Below, piece by piece: positions 59,666-64,000 of a stretch of DNA of 64,000 bases. The stretch is from Paralithodes platypus. Taxonomy: Eukaryota; Arthropoda; Malacostraca; Decapoda; Lithodidae. The stretch spans positions 26,942,708-27,006,707 of the forward strand of contig CM064519.1 of assembly GCA_032716605.1 (NCBI GenBank). The letters are read 5' to 3'. The notes beneath the pieces are model-generated. The model was not told the DNA's origin. It made no database searches and saw only the letters and a program-made list of their open reading frames with translations. The position numbers and the translations under genes are program-made. Position 1 is the first letter of the stretch, and each line of letters begins with the position of its first letter.

Positions 59666-60061
59666 GCCAAGTTTTGCTAAAATACGTTTTAATCGCCGTT
59701 TTACGCATTTAACCCCTCATTTTCCCTGTACTTCATAGCCCTCCCCACTATCGGGCGGCATATCTTAAGATCGTTGTATAATGGGGAAAACGGTTTCGCC
59801 GAGGGTTGTAATTACTTCCAAACACTATATATTGATGAAAACTAACAGGGAAAAATAAAAAAATCCATGAGAAAATTGGTGACCATCTTATTTAGTTTTT
59901 CCAAAGAGTTGACGATCTCCATAGCCTGACTGTTCAGCTTCACGGTCTTCACCTCACACTCTGTGACTTCACCCCTTTCGAAGACCTTGCTCTTCCCCGC
60001 ATTTACCTTCAAATTCCGTTTTTCGCACACTGTTCCAAACTCATTTACCAGACCCTGCAAG

Positions 60062-60263
60062 CAGGGTGTCAAACTAAAGCTAAGTCCATTTTATTTAGTC
60101 CTTATTATTGTGTTTGGAGAGATGATATTGTGGTTTATAGTTCATAGTATGACTTTGGATATTATTAAATGAACAAAAGAATACTATTTCACGTTAATTT
60201 TCTTGTATTCCTTCTCATATTCATTCAAGTCTTCAAACAAAATTGCTCTAGTCTGACACCCTG
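60062..60263. mobile_element. 202-bp hAT-like MITE
   Basis: Ends CAGGGTGTCA and TGACACCCTG; flanks CCTGCAAG (60054-60061) and CCTGCAAC (60264-60271), 7 of 8 matching. RTE copy A has the empty site (ACCCTGCAACTCCC). A lone end of the same type lies at about 60758. Confidence 0.8.
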
Positions 60264-61168
60264 CCTGCAACTCCCATTCATTATCAGTCATCAGAACTGT
60301 ATCATCCGCAAACAGCAGTATAGGTAGCTTCCACTCAATTCCCTCCCTTTTCAGCGATACACCAACATCCACTGCTCTTGATAGTATTTCTTTCATGACT
60401 CCATCCATATTTTTATATCTAAAGGCAGTCAAAATAGACGGGAACATGATGGGAAAGGTCCGACGCCACTACGCGTAGTGTAAACAAGGCTGGCGGTACG
60501 CCCGCACTTAACGTCATTCTTGCCCAACGCTGTCCGGAGTCTTCAATTTTTACCCGCTTTTGTCACATTTGAGCTGATTTTGGTAAGATTAAGTACTAGT
60601 GGGCGTACTACAACCGACATACAGCATAACTCATCTATACAATGTTAACCTAACCAAACAACCTAACCTAACCTAGTTTTCATGTAGTAATGAGAATACT
60701 AGGCCAAGGTTAAGTTATGTTAGGTTAAGTTTTTATAGATGATTTATGCTGTAGCCGCAGGGTGTCAAACGACGCTGTTTTTTTGAGTGATAACGAAAAT
60801 GAACTTTTTGTATAATGATAACAGAAACTCCCCCAACCCTTTTTTTCTTTTAAGAAACAAAAACGGTAAATTGACATAATTTTGGTCTCCATATTTTCCA
60901 TCTTCATTGCTTTTAGATTGCAGGAAATACTGTTTTAGACACCTAAATTCTCAAAAAAATCACGGGGGGGGGGGCATGCCCCCGGACCCCCCTAGAGCTC
61001 GCGCCTTCACCGCTCCGTCGCGCTATAATGATAACAAAATAATAAACCATAATGATAACACAATTCATATTTTGTGGATTGACACTCTGGCTGTAGGCCT
61101 ATAGACTATAGTGGTAGTGGTATGCCCACTACTCCTAATCTTACCTTGATTTTTCTCTTATCAATAGC

Positions 61169-62125
61169 CTAATCAACCCTTTGTTTCTTGCTACAGGAGC
61201 CTTCATCCTTAACTTCTTCATCTGTCATGCCCAGCTTCCTCTTTGAGTCTTTCATAACTTCATTTTCCTTCCACCTCAGAGCTATGGACGGCTTTTCGGG
61301 TGCTGCCTCCTCCTCCTTAAAGTAAACTGAACAAACTTTATCAATAGCCTTTTGCTGCATTTCCTTCTCAAAGGTCACATCAGTCGTCTCCTCTGCAAGA
61401 CCATGGCCGGGAGAGAAATATAGTCGCTTCAGCGTTTTAAGAGCCGACATGCCAATTAAGCCTGATGCGATATGCTGGGCAGTAGGCTTATCGTCTACTA
61501 GTATATCTACAACAGTGCTTGTTGACCCTACAACAATTCGATGATTTGGAACATGGCCATAGTACTGTATCTTTCCAGAAAACGTGAATGAGTAGACTGG
61601 TTTCTTGAACGGCTGTATATCAAGTTTTAAACTTTCAGCAATTTTTTTAGGTAAACATACATTGCTGCAACCTGTGTCCAGAATAATTGGTACATAACTA
61701 TTACCTATGAGACACATAGCAAATTCGTTAACTCGTGGAATCGGTGAGGCTCGAGTGTTTCGGACAAACAAAAAAGGATTTTCGTGGTCAGTATCTATGA
61801 AACACCTTTGACTGAACAATACATCAGTGCCGAGAACACCACACACATCCTCCATATGTTGAAGCACAGTAACATGTGGGCGAAATGTAAACCCATTTTT
61901 GCACTCAAGTGAGCAACGCCCTACAGTGCCTATCAGGCTAACAAAGCTGCCTTCAAATTTACGAATTTTCTTGAATTTACTTTGGAGGCTTAATAGTTCC
62001 ACTTGCTGGACGGAAATGGATGTGAAGTGGGCACCCGAGTCCACCAGTAGTGGAAGTTCAATTCCATTCACTGTAACATCCAAGAACAAGCAATTGTTAT
62101 CCCACCGAAGAAAATTTTTAGCCAT
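61169..62125 (-). CDS. Two-lobed retropepsin-like aspartic protease (318 aa)
   Basis: Intact ATG-to-stop frame in a good start context (CAACAATGG). It contains two retropepsin-style active-site motifs: LLVDSGAHFTSIS (Asp29) and IILDTGCSNVCLP (Asp150). Each is followed at the expected distance by a hydrophobic-G box: GVLGTDVL (residues 96-103) and GLIGMSAL (222-229). The C-terminus is charged and ends K-K-Q-R-V-D. Retroviral-type proteases normally need two chains, each giving one Asp-Ser/Thr-Gly; here one chain carries both. No gag, RT or LTR flanks it. It may be a domesticated gene, an exon of a larger gene, or an isolated piece of an element. Activity is not shown. Confidence 0.75.
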   Translation of the reverse strand: MAKNFLRWDNNCLFLDVTVNGIELPLLVDSGAHFTSISVQQVELLSLQSKFKKIRKFEGSFVSLIGTVGRCSLECKNGFTFRPHVTVLQHMEDVCGVLGTDVLFSQRCFIDTDHENPFLFVRNTRASPIPRVNEFAMCLIGNSYVPIILDTGCSNVCLPKKIAESLKLDIQPFKKPVYSFTFSGKIQYYGHVPNHRIVVGSTSTVVDILVDDKPTAQHIASGLIGMSALKTLKRLYFSPGHGLAEETTDVTFEKEMQQKAIDKVCSVYFKEEEAAPEKPSIALRWKENEVMKDSKRKLGMTDEEVKDEGSCSKKQRVD

Positions 62126-63152
62126 TGTTGTTTATGAAACCGATTCCAGAGCAGCTAAGCTAATAACCTATATATATATTAACCCTATATATTAGATAAT
62201 CACTTAACAAAGCCTATGACCAAATCAATTCGACACAATACACGTAATAGACGTGGTTTTCCTTTACCAAACTTCACTGAAGGTCCGACACTTCCAGATC
62301 GAGGCGTGTGCCGTGTTGAATGTTGTTGTTATTGTTGTTGATCAAGGAACTCCTGAGTCCCGAGCCAAAAGCTTCTTCTTCTTCTTCTTCTTCTTTTGAA
62401 CCCGCCCGCAGACCGTGCAGTGGTGCCAAATCAAAACTTGAAATACCACTAGATATTTTCTATATTCTCTACTTGGTAGACAAGAATCAGTCAATGCTGA
62501 TAAAAAAAACTAGAGTAACTCCACAATCTATACAATATCGCTCAATATGGTCAAATCTTCAGAAAATCCCTAGAATTCATATCGTTATACCTGATGTTAT
62601 TCCAGCTGATGATCGAGAATCGTGGATGTGGCACCTGCGCGGTAATGTCTCGTGATTGGTTAGAGTGAATGTGTTTGATTTCGTAGGTTGTTTGTGATGA
62701 AAATTTAAATAACTTTCATTGTAATTATTTGACTCATCATATCTACAAAGTATAATAGTGTTTTCTATTATAAATCTCGTAAATGCCGCTTAGTATTGAT
62801 ATTTTGCAATACAAGCAGGCATTAACCAAAAATGCAGCTGTACCAAAGTCAACTGATGCCCAAACGAACACTACATTTAAATTAAATGACATTTGACTGT
62901 TTAAGCGCATATCAAAGGTAGTAAACACTTTAGTACATGTAATATAAGGCATGTACTACATTTAAAGTAGCCTACATGTTCATGGAATTTATTAAATTTA
63001 GTGTTGGGGGAGGGAGCGGAGCTTTCCCGCCCTCTGACCATTCCGACTAGAAGATCCCGCCCGCTCAGCTAGGTCCTTCCCGCCCAAATATTGTGGGCGA
63101 GAAGAGCCAAGCAATCAACCCTTCCTTGGCTGATTCCGCCCTCTAAGATTAG
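62126..63152. other. No gene seen
   Basis: A CTT microsatellite at about 62371-62395 and AT-rich DNA. It would hold the promoter of the retropepsin-like gene, but I recognise no motif with confidence. Confidence 0.4.
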
Positions 63153-64000
63153 TGTTATGCCCTGTTTTTCTACAGGATTAACTTGGGTAATGTGAGTTCT
63201 AACTGACTGGGTATAGAAGGCTGCGTGCACAAAACAAGGTATGAGGAATAGAGAACACAAAATAAGCACACGGTAACAAGACACACGATCACTTTTATTG
63301 ATGTACACACTTCTATAGTTTTCTTGATGATGATTAATATGAAGCATAAGATATGAATACTCGTACAAGACAAATGATCGAATTGAACAACACTAGCATT
63401 AAGTGGATCTGGATGGAGCCTACTATGCCGCATTTTCTTTTACCATTCTCCGATAGACTGGAAATGGTGTCGTATTTCACACCCAAATGCCATAAAAGGG
63501 TGTCCAATATCAAGCCAACTCAACCCTGCTCTTCCACAGGGTCTAAACTCAACCCGATTCAGACTTTCGGAACTTGATAACAGTTTTAAGACTTTGTGTA
63601 TATATCCATATACAAATAATCGATTTGGATGTGATAATTATAAATGTACCTAGCTATATCCTCAGAATATCCGAAAGAAGCGTCATAATCCTAGAATCAG
63701 AAATCAGAATAATAGTGTAGAAAAATTAGAGTTGTCAGTGGACAGTGAAGAATAAGGTCGAAAAAAAGAAACTAGTAGGAGTGTAACAGATAGTGGGCTA
63801 TCCACTTTGCTAATTTTTTAGTATATTATATTTATTCAAATTGTTTCGCAACCTCCTTCGAGCAACAACACGCCACTAGCTTTAATTTCCTTTAAGTTAT
63901 GATTCAGGCAAGGACTACACATTCACTTTGCTATTCTAGGTTCCTCCCGGTTATGCTGATTCACCTGTCTGGGGTCCACCGTAGTGGGCCCCAGGCAAGA
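63153..64000 (-). mobile_element. Diverged, inverted LTR of the long-LTR family (partial)
   Basis: TGTTATGCCCTGTTTTTCTA at 63153 is the reverse complement of the end of the LTRs at 39794 and 47419. Similarity continues through AGTGGATCTGGATGGAGCCT near 63403. It is clearly more diverged than the two LTRs are from each other. The far end lies outside the window. Confidence 0.7.

Larger units (their letters stand above)
58548..59902. mobile_element. 1,355-bp DNA element with 8-bp duplication (hAT-like)
   Basis: AAAGAGTT at 58540-58547 and 59903-59910. Inverted ends share AACTAAATAAG(T/A)TGGTCACC then AATT. An 8-bp duplication fits hAT-type insertion. No transposase. It contains the TTAGG-like run and the palindromic tandem repeats listed separately. 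Confidence 0.75.
58190..60413 (-). pseudogene. RTE-like LINE remnant, copy B, split twice
   Basis: Pieces: 60413-60264 (MDGVMKEI, LLFADDTVLMTD), 60061-59903 (FGTVCEKRNLKVNAGKSKV) and 58547-58190 (EEVRERVQQGKRVVGMLKAV, SVVIPTLTYGSEAWTL). Same order as copy A at 16925. Elements at 60062-60263 and 58548-59902 interrupt it. The right end is cut at about 60413 by a GC-run repeat. Confidence 0.85.

Overview
The window reads as repeat-dense genomic DNA of a eukaryote, most likely an arthropod and plausibly a decapod crustacean. This is inference, from several clades of non-LTR retrotransposons together with DIRS-type tyrosine-recombinase elements, TTAA- and TA-flanked short DNA transposons, and scattered TTAGG-type runs (the arthropod telomere motif). 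I found no bacterial-style operons, no rRNA and no convincing functional tRNA. Nearly every long reading frame belongs to a mobile element; the one intact frame with no obvious element around it is a two-lobed retropepsin-like gene at 61169-62125 (-).

Layout. 1-2107 (-): open endonuclease-RT frame of a Jockey-like LINE running off the left edge, joined to 2108-~4880 (-), a second LINE carrying a 2A-like motif and a PHD finger. ~4880-6648 and 11035-~11150 (+): decayed DIRS-like pol, split by a 4.39-kb DNA transposon (6649-11034) with 444-bp terminal inverted repeats and a broken, very large putative transposase. 11181-13895 (-): CR1/Jockey-like LINE. 13896-24600: short DNA elements (TTAA elements, foldbacks, MITEs), an RTE-like LINE remnant and a dispersed GC-run repeat. 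~24840-31226 (+): longer DIRS-like element with decayed gag, RT/RNase H and truncated tyrosine recombinase. 31504-32150 (-): fragment of the LINE seen at 11181.

33552-47760 is a nested insertion. A Jockey/CR1-type LINE (+) is split by an LTR retrotransposon (35539-47419, 5-bp duplication CAAAT) with unusually long ~3.2-kb LTRs and only a gag-like, proline-rich repeat protein. Its left LTR is interrupted by a tRNA-headed SINE, itself interrupted by a TTAA element; its right LTR carries a 763-bp TA-flanked element. The layers give a relative order of insertion.

47942-51226 holds a second SINE, a broken long-TIR element and TTAGG-like runs. 52147-58037 (-) is a nearly complete I-type LINE (zinc-knuckle ORF1; ORF2 with endonuclease, RT and RNase H) with a duplicated 3' tail. 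58190-60413 (-) is an RTE-like LINE remnant split by two elements with 8-bp duplications. 63153-64000 is a diverged, inverted part of the same LTR family. Strongest leads: the long-TIR transposon, the tandem retropepsin, the 2A-PHD LINE and the gag-only long-LTR element.
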